From positions 62,001-126,000 of the forward strand of contig JAVBNT010000002.1 in NCBI GenBank assembly GCA_031551355.1: a stretch of DNA of 64,000 nt. The letters are read 5' to 3'. Below, piece after piece: positions 8,824 through 16,222 of this stretch. Made by a program: the position numbers and the translations under genes. The first letter of the stretch is position 1. Each line of letters opens with the position of its first letter. The DNA comes from JAVBNT01 sp031551355 (GTDB taxonomy: Bacteria > Vulcanimicrobiota > CADAWZ01). The notes under the pieces are model-generated. The model was not told the origin of the DNA and ran no database searches. It was given only the letters and a program-made list of their open reading frames with translations.

Positions 8824-9294
8824 TTACCAGTATTTATAAGGGTTTTGCGACAGAAATGAGTTATAGTAACGTTTGTCACCGGAAACTTCCGTTCCCGCCC
8901 ACTCAGGCAATACACCGAGAATTTGAGCAGGTTCCGCATACTCAAACTCTGCCAAAATAAGTCCCTCATTTTCGCCGCAAAACTCGTCAACCGACCAAAT
9001 CCGGCCGTCAAATTCAAGTGTATGCCTCATCTTTTGCAGCAGAGGCCTTACACATAGAACATCAAGCATCTCACCGGCGTCGGCAACGGGAATTTCATAT
9101 TCATATTCAAGCCTGGAAATCCCTATGGTAAGTCCTTTTACCGTCAAAAACGCCCTCTCGCCGAAAATCCTTACCCTTACAGTCCTATCGGGCTCCAAAG
9201 ATAAATAGCCCTGACGAATGGAAACAGATTCAATGATACAATCTCTCCAGGACTCGTCTTTTATTAAAAATTTTCTCTCAGTTTCCACAGGCAT
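8824..9294 (-). CDS. CYTH-domain protein (triphosphate tunnel metalloenzyme)
   Basis: 156 residues, full length for a single CYTH domain. It has the signature ETERKFLIK at the N-terminus, then TVRVRI, FLTVKG, RLEYEYEI, WSVDEF and LAEFEY, and ends with DKRYYNSFL. These alternating charged residues line the tunnel in the family. Members hydrolyse inorganic triphosphate or thiamine triphosphate, or make cAMP (class IV cyclase). The compact form fits an inorganic triphosphatase best. It is the first gene of a pair with the degenerate adenylate-forming protein and diverges from lpdA. No clear ribosome binding site is visible. A cyclase role would be interesting given the cNMP-domain phosphofructokinase elsewhere in the window, but nothing in the sequence shows it. 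Confidence 0.85.
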   Translation of the reverse strand: MPVETERKFLIKDESWRDCIIESVSIRQGYLSLEPDRTVRVRIFGERAFLTVKGLTIGISRLEYEYEIPVADAGEMLDVLCVRPLLQKMRHTLEFDGRIWSVDEFCGENEGLILAEFEYAEPAQILGVLPEWAGTEVSGDKRYYNSFLSQNPYKYW

Positions 9295-9439
9295 AATTTT
9301 TAAACCAATTTAGAAAATCACAGTAATTTATATTTAAAATTCTTCGGCAAAGATACTATTCCTTGAAAGGGATATCATATTAAAAACTATAAATAAAGCT
9401 AATGAGCAAAAAATATTATGGAAGGCTATGTAAAGAGTT

Positions 9440-10771
9440 ATGTACAAAAACCTTGTCATTATCGGCGGAGGCCCCGGAGGATATACAGCAGCCCTTGTCG
9501 CCGCACAAAAAAACATTAAAACCACGCTTATTGAAAAAAGAGAAATAGGCGGAACATGCCTTAACAGAGGATGCATTCCGACAAAAGCCCTGCTTGCATC
9601 GTCACATATGCTCGATAAAATTAAGTGCTCCGCCGCCTACGGCATAAATACCAATATTGTATCGGTAGATCTCCCGGCAATAATAAACAGAAAAAACAAA
9701 GTAGTGGAAACGCTCAGAACAAGCGTTACCGGACTCATGCAAAAAAAGAATATTGAAATTATAAATGCGCAGGCAAAAATACTGTCTAAAAATAAAATTA
9801 TGGCAGGCGGCACTGAAATTCCCTGTGACGCCATAATCATCGCAACCGGTTCGGAGCCGATGAAAATATGGCAAGGCGAAAACATTATTACCAGCGACGA
9901 GGCATTGATGCTTGAAGAAATTCCCGCTACGCTTCTTGTTGTAGGAGCCGGAGCGGTAGGCCTCGAACTGGCGTGTTTCTTTGCTTCATTAGGCGCAAAA
10001 GTAACCGTCGTTGAAATGGCTCCGCGGATATTCCCGGCAATAGACAAAGAAATAACGGATACACTGGTACGAGAATTGAAGAAAAAAGGCATCACTCTCA
10101 AAACGGCCTGCGGCGTCGAAAAAATAGAAAACGGGACCGTATTTTTTACAAACGGAAAGACAGGAGTTTTCGATAAAATACTGCAGGCCGTCGGCAGAAA
10201 ATTCAACACTGAAAACATCGGTCTGGAGAATATATCGGTATCTCTCGAAAAAGGCCGCATCGTTACCGATTCAAAAATGGAAACCTCGGAAAAAGGCGTT
10301 TATGCCATCGGCGATGTTGCGGCAAAATATCCCTTGCTTGCCCATGCAGCATCTGCTCAGGGAATTACCGCAGCACTGAATATTGCCGGCGAAGAGAACT
10401 TTTTTGATGGCAGTGCCATACCAGGCTGCATTTATACATCTCCGGAAATGGCCTCGGTAGGGCAAAGAGAAGAAGACGTGGAAAATGCAATAACAGCCAG
10501 GGTACCGTTTCGCGTAATGGGAAGAGCCCACGCAGAGGGAGAAATTGCCGGACTGCTCAAAATTGTTGCCGACAAAGAAACGCATAGAATAAAAGGAGTA
10601 CATATAATAGGAGAAAGAGCCACGGATTTAATACAGGAGGGCGTTTTGCATCTTGCACTGGGAGCAACAATCGGAGAGCTTGCCAAAATAATATACGCAC
10701 ACCCGACATTTGCCGAATGTTTCGGCGAAGCATTCCACCTGCTCGAAGGGAGAGGAATACATGTTCTATAG
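9440..10771 (+). CDS. lpdA: Dihydrolipoamide dehydrogenase (E3)
   Basis: 443 residues, a full-length class I flavoprotein disulfide reductase. FAD-binding GGGPGGYTAA is at about residues 9-18, the redox disulfide GGTCLNRGCIPTK at about 38-50, the NAD-binding VVGAGAVGLELA in the middle, the second FAD motif YAIGDVA, and the C-terminal HPTFAE that supplies the catalytic His-Glu pair of the partner subunit. It reoxidises lipoamide in 2-oxoacid dehydrogenase or glycine cleavage complexes, or uses another disulfide. None of those subunits lies in the window, so the complex served is unknown. The stop codon overlaps the start of the next gene by 11 bases. Confidence 0.93.
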   Translation: MYKNLVIIGGGPGGYTAALVAAQKNIKTTLIEKREIGGTCLNRGCIPTKALLASSHMLDKIKCSAAYGINTNIVSVDLPAIINRKNKVVETLRTSVTGLMQKKNIEIINAQAKILSKNKIMAGGTEIPCDAIIIATGSEPMKIWQGENIITSDEALMLEEIPATLLVVGAGAVGLELACFFASLGAKVTVVEMAPRIFPAIDKEITDTLVRELKKKGITLKTACGVEKIENGTVFFTNGKTGVFDKILQAVGRKFNTENIGLENISVSLEKGRIVTDSKMETSEKGVYAIGDVAAKYPLLAHAASAQGITAALNIAGEENFFDGSAIPGCIYTSPEMASVGQREEDVENAITARVPFRVMGRAHAEGEIAGLLKIVADKETHRIKGVHIIGERATDLIQEGVLHLALGATIGELAKIIYAHPTFAECFGEAFHLLEGRGIHVL

Positions 10772-11294
10772 GAATAAAAAAATAATCATACTGGCCATAC
10801 TGATTATTTTTACGGCGTCCGCAAATGCTTTGTCAAGAGAAACCAAATTTTACAGCACCTCCAGCGGGCTCATGTACATGAGGGTAACGGACGTTATCTA
10901 TAATGAAACGCTGCAAATGGACAACGGCAAAAGAAAGCCGCCTACGAAGGGAAACATCTTTGCCCAGATAATGGTAAATTTTGCCAACCTAACCGACAAA
11001 CCGGTAAAAGACTATGGCGTAAACCCTATAGATCTTTCGGTAGATCCGGCAAACCTCTGGCTAATAGGCAAAAGCGGAAAAAAATACTCGGGAATGAATG
11101 CAACCAAACTCCTGAGGAAAGATGTAAAGCCGTTTCTGTCAAAACTTGAGCTGAAGCCAGGCGAAGATATGGTAAGGGCAATGGCTTTCCATGTGCCCAA
11201 AAACGATAAAATAGTAGGGGTTATATATAAGTTTGACGGCGGATATGAATTAAAAATAGACTATACCGGCAATTCGCAGCTGCAGAAAAAATAA
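10761..11294 (+). CDS. Secreted protein with DUF4352-like Ig fold
   Basis: 177 residues from ATG 10761, chosen over the upstream in-frame start because a GGGAGAGGA ribosome binding site lies just before it and a clear signal peptide follows (IIILAILIIFTASANALS). The mature part has the pattern of extracellular immunoglobulin-like domains: MRVTDVIY, QIMVNFANLTDKPVKDYGVNPIDLSV and LELKPGEDMV. This resembles DUF4352 (TRF2-like) proteins. The gene starts inside lpdA, so translation is probably coupled, but no functional link is evident. The role is unknown. Confidence 0.7.
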   Translation: MFYRNKKIIILAILIIFTASANALSRETKFYSTSSGLMYMRVTDVIYNETLQMDNGKRKPPTKGNIFAQIMVNFANLTDKPVKDYGVNPIDLSVDPANLWLIGKSGKKYSGMNATKLLRKDVKPFLSKLELKPGEDMVRAMAFHVPKNDKIVGVIYKFDGGYELKIDYTGNSQLQKK

Positions 11295-11357
11295 AAACTC
11301 TGTGCTCCTCTATTTTCCGTAAGTAATAAATCTGACGGTTTGTTAACATACTGTTTC

Positions 11358-11386
11358 TTGTCAAAAGGGGCCGGTTGCCCTACAAT
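11358..11386 (+). promoter_or_regulatory. Strong sigma-70-type promoter
   Basis: TTGTCA at 11358-11363 and TACAAT at 11381-11386 with an optimal 17-base spacer, about 55 bases upstream of the start codon at 11440. It probably drives the two-gene unit 11440-12689. Confidence 0.7.
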
Positions 11387-11439
11387 GTTAAATGTATAAA
11401 TTTTTATTTCAATATAAAAATTACTAAGGAGTTCAGTAA

Positions 11440-11757
11440 ATGCGCATAGAAAACACATCTTCTCCTGTAAATATGATGCCCAACAGGGAAACTGCCAAAC
11501 TGGCAGCGGCTGAAACTAAATCAGAAAACACCGTTCACACAAATGCTATGGATATGTTTTATTATTCCGGGCAAAATGAACTTTCAATGTTCGGCAAAAA
11601 ATTATTTCCCAATATATCACTGCCTCCAATGCCGGCTCCGCCTCCGTCCCAGGAAAACGGGACTACGGCACAGGCCATCGCCGAAAAAGATATAAAAATG
11701 TTCACATCTTTACTGCCTCCAGTTGCCGCCGCTTCATTATCGGCTGCACAATTCTAA
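11440..11757 (+). CDS. Small hypothetical protein preceding a metalloprotease
   Basis: 105 residues, unrecognised. It has a good ribosome binding site (AAGGAG, 9 bases upstream) and follows a strong promoter. It is polar at the N-terminus, proline-rich in the middle (LPPMPAPPPSQ) and Ala-rich at the C-terminus, with no signal peptide or membrane segment. Only 20 bases separate it from the HExxH gene, and both proteins begin with MRI. It may be a partner, inhibitor or export factor of that protease. This is inference from position only. Confidence 0.6.
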   Translation: MRIENTSSPVNMMPNRETAKLAAAETKSENTVHTNAMDMFYYSGQNELSMFGKKLFPNISLPPMPAPPPSQENGTTAQAIAEKDIKMFTSLLPPVAAASLSAAQF

Positions 11758-11777
11758 ACAGACCGGAGTTTATATTT

Positions 11778-12689
11778 ATGCGGATTGGTGAACCCAACAT
11801 TCATCTAAATATAAATAAGAATGTTTTGACGGGTAAAAAAGAAACAGTTCTGGACAAAAGCTGTAAGGACAGTTTCGAATATAGTCCGTCGGATAACGAA
11901 TGCGGATACGCACGCAACAGTACGCTGCTTGTTTCCGGCTATTCCCCGATCGCAAAGCATACGGGAATAAATCAGCGGTTAAACGCCTACTTGCTATATA
12001 GGAACAGCAGCATGGACTCAACAGCATCAATGCTGCCGGCTTCATTTGGAGCTGCCGTTTCCAGAGCCTCGAAGTCAAATCCACTTAGCAGCGGATCTTA
12101 TCTGCTGGCGCAAAAATTAGTGCAGCCGGGCGGAACCGCAGACAAAAAGGATGCGGAGTTACTTACGCTTGAACTGGCAAAAATGCCTGAATACATGCTG
12201 AGTCTGCTTTGCGAAAACGGAGTAAAGGTAATCGCCTGCAAAAATTCCATAACTGATTATTTTACAGAGCTGAAAGGCGTTACTCCCAAGGGATGGCCTC
12301 CTGGTTCCACCTTTGATCAGGTTCCGGGAATATATGAGGAAAATATCAAAGAAGTCGTGATCGCGATAATAGGACATGACACGGAAAAAGGAGCGCATGT
12401 ACCGGGACTAAAAGAAGGTCACGGCAGTGCAAATCTTGTTTTTCATGAAGTGGGACATGCCGTTGATTACGCAAAACACCCCGGTGCCTTCTCTTCTGAA
12501 AACAGCGTATTTTTCCAAATAGCCAGAAACCTTGACCTGGAGAAAATAACGGCTTATGAAAAACAGCCGCCGCCTTTCGGAGAACAGGAAACGTTTGCCG
12601 AATCTCTTGCCATTTATCTGCAAACGCCTGAAAAGATGAAAGAGGACAGGCCGCATCTCTACGGATATTTCCGGGATACGTTCGGCTAA
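11778..12689 (+). CDS. Putative zinc metalloprotease with HEVGH motif (gluzincin-like)
   Basis: 303 residues. The N-terminal 130 residues are unrecognised and Ser/Asn-rich. The C-terminal half has VFHEVGHAVDYAKH (HExxH, about residues 220-224) and a downstream ETFAESLAIYLQTPE whose Glu fits the third zinc ligand of gluzincins. The layout (HExxH, then a Glu about 50 residues later, then PHLYGYF) resembles anthrax lethal-factor-like (ATLF) peptidase domains. There is no signal peptide, so it acts in the cytoplasm or uses a dedicated exporter. It is the second gene of a two-gene unit with an unknown 105-residue protein. Substrate unknown; a toxin or a developmental protease are both possible. 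Confidence 0.65.
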   Translation: MRIGEPNIHLNINKNVLTGKKETVLDKSCKDSFEYSPSDNECGYARNSTLLVSGYSPIAKHTGINQRLNAYLLYRNSSMDSTASMLPASFGAAVSRASKSNPLSSGSYLLAQKLVQPGGTADKKDAELLTLELAKMPEYMLSLLCENGVKVIACKNSITDYFTELKGVTPKGWPPGSTFDQVPGIYEENIKEVVIAIIGHDTEKGAHVPGLKEGHGSANLVFHEVGHAVDYAKHPGAFSSENSVFFQIARNLDLEKITAYEKQPPPFGEQETFAESLAIYLQTPEKMKEDRPHLYGYFRDTFG

Positions 12690-12714
12690 AACAATTTAAT
12701 ATTGTTATGAATAT

Positions 12715-12756
12715 TTGACACAAACGCTTAATATATGATAAGCTTTTTAAGCTTAT
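12715..12756 (+). promoter_or_regulatory. TTGACA element overlapping a short palindromic hairpin
   Basis: A consensus TTGACA (12715-12720) is followed by ATAAGCTT, a 3-base loop and its complement (12738-12756). The palindrome sits where the -10 or start point would be, and could be an operator for the transglycosylase gene or a small terminator for the protease gene. Confidence 0.4.
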
Positions 12757-12810
12757 TATTTTATAAATTACTAAAAAACTAAAATCAGCAAACGAAATGA
12801 AGACAATGAT

Positions 12811-13575
12811 ATGCCATCAAGAATATTTTTTTTTCTTACCGCACTGGTAATTATAATATTAAAGTTTACTGCAGTCGGGATATGTTCTCCGGAACCGTCA
12901 AATACAAACGGCGAAGAAACCGGATATACGGTACAGCATAAGGATAACAACAGTATTGTCATCGAAGGCGTAATCGACGTAGATCCGTCAAGCCAGATAA
13001 ACGGCAAGGAAGCCCTTCTTCAGGGACGTTGGGGGTATATGGGAGATGAACATCACGAAAGTTTTCCCAACATATATATTTCAACAATAAAAAAATCAGC
13101 TTCCGTCAGTACCAATAACCAGTCATCCTCTCAGGACCGTAAAAGACGTTCTCTTTCTTCAAGGGGAAGTCTTCAGTCTCAATACACAAGGCACAGGGTA
13201 AGTGAAAATATCACTCCCATCATAATGAAATATGCCAGAGAATATGATTTAAACCCTCATATCATCAGAGCAATAATAGAGATCGAATCTTCTTATAATC
13301 CCTCGGCGCTTTCCTGTTCCGGAGCTTGCGGACTCATGCAGTTAAAACCGGGAACGGCATATGACATGGGTGTCAGGGATTACTGGAATCCCGAGCAAAA
13401 CATTAAAGCCGGCTCAAAATATATACGTCTGATGCTTGATAAATTTGGTGACCTGGATACGGCTTTGGCCGCTTACAATCAAGGTCCGGGAACCGTTCAG
13501 AGAGCCGGCAGCAAAATTCCCAACGCCACGGCAAAACGATATGTACAGAAATTCTACAATGCTCTCGGCAAATAA
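12811..13575 (+). CDS. Lytic murein transglycosylase, SLT family
   Basis: 254 residues. A signal peptide (FFFLTALVIIILKFTAVG) is followed by a linker of about 110 residues rich in Ser and Arg, then a SLT domain from about residue 130. Catalytic Glu lies in AIIEIESSYNPSA, followed by SGACGLMQLKPGTA and AAYNQGPGTV, the motifs of family 1 lytic transglycosylases. It cleaves the MurNAc-GlcNAc bond of peptidoglycan in the periplasm with 1,6-anhydro formation. Such enzymes open the wall for pili and secretion systems, which fits the pseudopilin-rich setting, though the gene is not linked to a pilus operon. Confidence 0.9.
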   Translation: MPSRIFFFLTALVIIILKFTAVGICSPEPSNTNGEETGYTVQHKDNNSIVIEGVIDVDPSSQINGKEALLQGRWGYMGDEHHESFPNIYISTIKKSASVSTNNQSSSQDRKRRSLSSRGSLQSQYTRHRVSENITPIIMKYAREYDLNPHIIRAIIEIESSYNPSALSCSGACGLMQLKPGTAYDMGVRDYWNPEQNIKAGSKYIRLMLDKFGDLDTALAAYNQGPGTVQRAGSKIPNATAKRYVQKFYNALGK

Positions 13576-13610
13576 GCTGAATGAAGCTTTGGTAATATAG
13601 AATAAATATT

Positions 13611-14459
13611 ATGAAAAATATTACTCAAGCCTTCAAATTAGCATCGTTACATACAAATAAAGTCTTATTTTCGCCTTTTGATTTTAATAATTGGATTAAT
13701 TATGGATTATTAGCCTGTTTATCAAAAGCAACAATCCCCGGCTTACTCTCATTATGCACTCTCCTCGGTTTGACGGGAGAATCCTCAAATACTTTTTACT
13801 CCATCATTATCGGAAGCCTTCTTATCTATTTTCGGGCACATGCAACATTTATATTGATGGACTCGATTTTACAAAAAAAAATAGACATCAGGGATTCCTG
13901 GGGCAAATATGCCAACCGTTCCAATGGTTATCTGCTTGTGCTGATTCTGATGTCTTGGATAACATTTTTAAGTATCATACTTCCCGGTATCGGATGTCTT
14001 ATCGTTATTGCCATAGCAATATTTTTATTTTTTCTGGAAAATATCATTGTTGTTGCAATGGTAAAAATGAGCGATCACACAAGTATTGTTGAGGCTATAA
14101 AAACAGTTATTGAAAAAATCCGGCAAAAATGGAGCATTGGTCTGGTATTCTGCCTTTTATTGCTGGTGATGGATTGCATCTACGGAGTCATGATCCTTAT
14201 CGCTATCTCCTATCCGCTTTCACTTACAGCAGAAATACTCTTACCCGACCTCTTGCGGGGGATGGGAACTCTGATTGCCGGTGAAGTTGTTATGCTTTTT
14301 AATCTGACCTGTCCGATATATTTTATCTTCAGAGCAAATTTTTGTCTGGCATTTGTAAGCTCCATTTTACCTGAATACAAGAGCCTTTACGTGCAAACGG
14401 ATAAAAACAATACCATTACGGCTAGAACAATGTATGACGGTTGGTCAAGGGAAAATTAA
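13611..14459 (+). CDS. Multi-pass membrane protein of unknown function
   Basis: 282 residues with about six hydrophobic segments, for example GLLACLSKATIPGLLSLC, LLVLILMSWITFLSIILP and SIGLVFCLLLLVMDCIYG. The N-terminus (AFKLASLHTNKVLFSPFDFN) resembles large uncharacterised inner-membrane families in which the first segment follows an FxPF motif. No catalytic motif is visible. It ends tail-to-tail with the minus-strand gene at 14456, sharing 4 bases, so no terminator separates the two. Confidence 0.65.
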   Translation: MKNITQAFKLASLHTNKVLFSPFDFNNWINYGLLACLSKATIPGLLSLCTLLGLTGESSNTFYSIIIGSLLIYFRAHATFILMDSILQKKIDIRDSWGKYANRSNGYLLVLILMSWITFLSIILPGIGCLIVIAIAIFLFFLENIIVVAMVKMSDHTSIVEAIKTVIEKIRQKWSIGLVFCLLLLVMDCIYGVMILIAISYPLSLTAEILLPDLLRGMGTLIAGEVVMLFNLTCPIYFIFRANFCLAFVSSILPEYKSLYVQTDKNNTITARTMYDGWSREN

Positions 14460-15457
14460 CCGACGTTTAAATATTTTTCCGGCAGCTCAATATTGCCGAA
14501 TTCCGACCCGGCCTCTTTTATCAGTTCCCAATAACGGTTTCCGTAACGTTTTGACAAGTGTATCGGAATCAGCCTGGCAACATTCCCCAGTCTGGCCAGC
14601 GTCCCGGCCTGCTTTGCGGTAAGATGGTGGTTGGCAACGGCTTTCTCTTCGTCTGAGCTTAAAAAAGTACACTCGCAATAGAACTCGTCACTGGCGTCAA
14701 TCAAACGGCAAATCTTATCAACAGTTTCATCTGAAAAAATAGTATCGACAACATACGATACTTTTTTACCGTTTCTGACTTCAAACATTTTTTCTGCCAG
14801 CTCCGCTTTTGACAGCTTCCGTCCGTCAGGCATTTCAATATCTTCATTCTGCAGCTCCAGACCGGACTCAACCTCTTTTTTCAGAGCACCAAGCCAGGGT
14901 CCCGGCTTCAAATTAAGAGTATCAAGAATATCTTTTCGGACTTTAAGGAAATCATTCTGTTTCACCGAAAAAGCCATAGAAGGAATCTTGTGATCAAGTA
15001 TTGCCGTTGATACGGTATAGGATTCGTTTACTGTTATGACTTCCGAAAAAGGGAAATAAGTCCGTTCGGATTCCTGCTTATAGGCATTTTTTCCGTACAG
15101 GGTAATTTCCTCAATCAGAGAAGACGAATATTCCCTGATCTTAAAATTCAGTCCCAAATCTTCACATAAATTCCAGGAATACCCTGACAATTTGCCGACC
15201 ACCTGATCGATAAACCCCCTGGGGCCGTAAAGCTCTATTTGCCGATCCTGCTCAATACACATCCTTAACATATGATCAAATCCCATAAAATGATCGAAAT
15301 GAGTGTGTGACACATATACCGATGAAATTTTCTGTATATCCCTCGCCGGCAATCCGAACATATATCCGCAATCAAACAAAAGCCTGTCGGGAATATCGTC
15401 AAACCACGTATAAAGCAACGGATCCTGATAAAGCTCATTAACTAAACGGCTGTGCAT
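14456..15457 (-). CDS. MBL-fold metallohydrolase, ribonuclease Z-like
   Basis: 333 residues from ATG 15457, chosen because TTAGGAG lies 5 bases upstream; an in-frame start at 15505 would run into the upstream gene. It has the metal-binding HTHFDHFMGFDH motif near residue 50, further ligands (AILDHKIPSMAF, DTIFSD, CTFLSSDE) and a C-terminal HHLTAKQAG plus IPIHLSKRY, as in RNase Z/ElaC-like proteins. Family members process tRNA 3' ends or hydrolyse phosphodiesters. A tRNase role is plausible but unproven. It is in an operon with a YfcE-type phosphodiesterase 8 bases upstream. Confidence 0.75.
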   Translation of the reverse strand: MHSRLVNELYQDPLLYTWFDDIPDRLLFDCGYMFGLPARDIQKISSVYVSHTHFDHFMGFDHMLRMCIEQDRQIELYGPRGFIDQVVGKLSGYSWNLCEDLGLNFKIREYSSSLIEEITLYGKNAYKQESERTYFPFSEVITVNESYTVSTAILDHKIPSMAFSVKQNDFLKVRKDILDTLNLKPGPWLGALKKEVESGLELQNEDIEMPDGRKLSKAELAEKMFEVRNGKKVSYVVDTIFSDETVDKICRLIDASDEFYCECTFLSSDEEKAVANHHLTAKQAGTLARLGNVARLIPIHLSKRYGNRYWELIKEAGSEFGNIELPEKYLNVG

Positions 15458-15465
15458 ATAAACTC

Positions 15466-15957
15466 CTAACCCTGAAAAAACATATGGTCTATAGAAAATC
15501 CGCAATCATCTATTTCAAGTAAACCGGCTGAAGGAGGGTGGCCTCCTCTGGGATGAGTTAGGCTTCCGGGATTAAAAAAAACAGTATCTGCGACCTTTTC
15601 AAGCAGCGGAATATGGGAATGGCCGAAAACAACAAGATTAGCCGTGGGGAAAACCGAATGCAGTTCATATATATACGAACTGCTTTTTTTGGCACCATGG
15701 ATTAAACCGATATTAAGTCCGCCTAAATTAAACAACCTCTGTTCAGGAAGTACGCGTCTTACGCAGGATTCATCACAGTTGCCGCAAACGGCAAAAAGAG
15801 TGTTATACGCGGCAAGCAGCTCCATTACCGAAGAAGACACAAAGTCACCCGTATGTATTATCGCGTCATAACTTCCAAGACTATTTTCGAGAAATTCAGG
15901 CATATGTGAACTATCATACCAGTGCGTATCCGACAAAATGAGAATTTTTGCCCTCAT
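15466..15957 (-). CDS. YfcE/MJ0936-type metallophosphoesterase
   Basis: 163 residues, full length. All five metal-binding motifs are present: SDTH near the start, HTGDF, CGNCD, IHGAK and FGHSHIP, followed by NPGSLTHPRGG. This family hydrolyses small phosphodiesters with Mn or Ni. It is first in a two-gene unit with the RNase Z-like hydrolase, so both may act on RNA or nucleotide phosphodiesters. That link is inference. Confidence 0.88.
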   Translation of the reverse strand: MRAKILILSDTHWYDSSHMPEFLENSLGSYDAIIHTGDFVSSSVMELLAAYNTLFAVCGNCDESCVRRVLPEQRLFNLGGLNIGLIHGAKKSSSYIYELHSVFPTANLVVFGHSHIPLLEKVADTVFFNPGSLTHPRGGHPPSAGLLEIDDCGFSIDHMFFQG

Positions 15958-16049
15958 AAAGACATTCCCCTAAAAAGATACTGCAGTGAATTGCGGATAC
16001 AATTAACTGCAGTTGTTAAGATATTTATTCAATTAAATATGCGTCTTTA

Positions 16050-16066
16050 CCTGTTTTTTAAACAGG
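16050..16066. promoter_or_regulatory. Small hairpin upstream of the pilT-like gene
   Basis: CCTGTTT, a 3-base loop and AAACAGG form a perfect 7-bp stem followed by A-rich DNA, between the divergent 15957 and 16223 genes. It could be an operator or a weak terminator. Confidence 0.3.
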
Positions 16067-16118
16067 CAATAACAAAAAATATGATATATAACAAACAACA
16101 GTAGGAGAACACGGTTAT

Positions 16119-16148
16119 TTGCTAGAAATTAAATTTATCATCTATAAA
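16119..16148 (+). promoter_or_regulatory. Probable promoter of the pilT-like gene
   Basis: TTGCTA (16119-16124) and TATAAA (16143-16148) with an 18-base spacer, 75 bases upstream of the start codon. Confidence 0.5.
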
Positions 16149-16222
16149 AGGACAAAAGGCATACTCTCTGCACAATATTTAATTAGGAAACAAACCAATA
16201 TTACAGAAAAGGAAGACATTTT

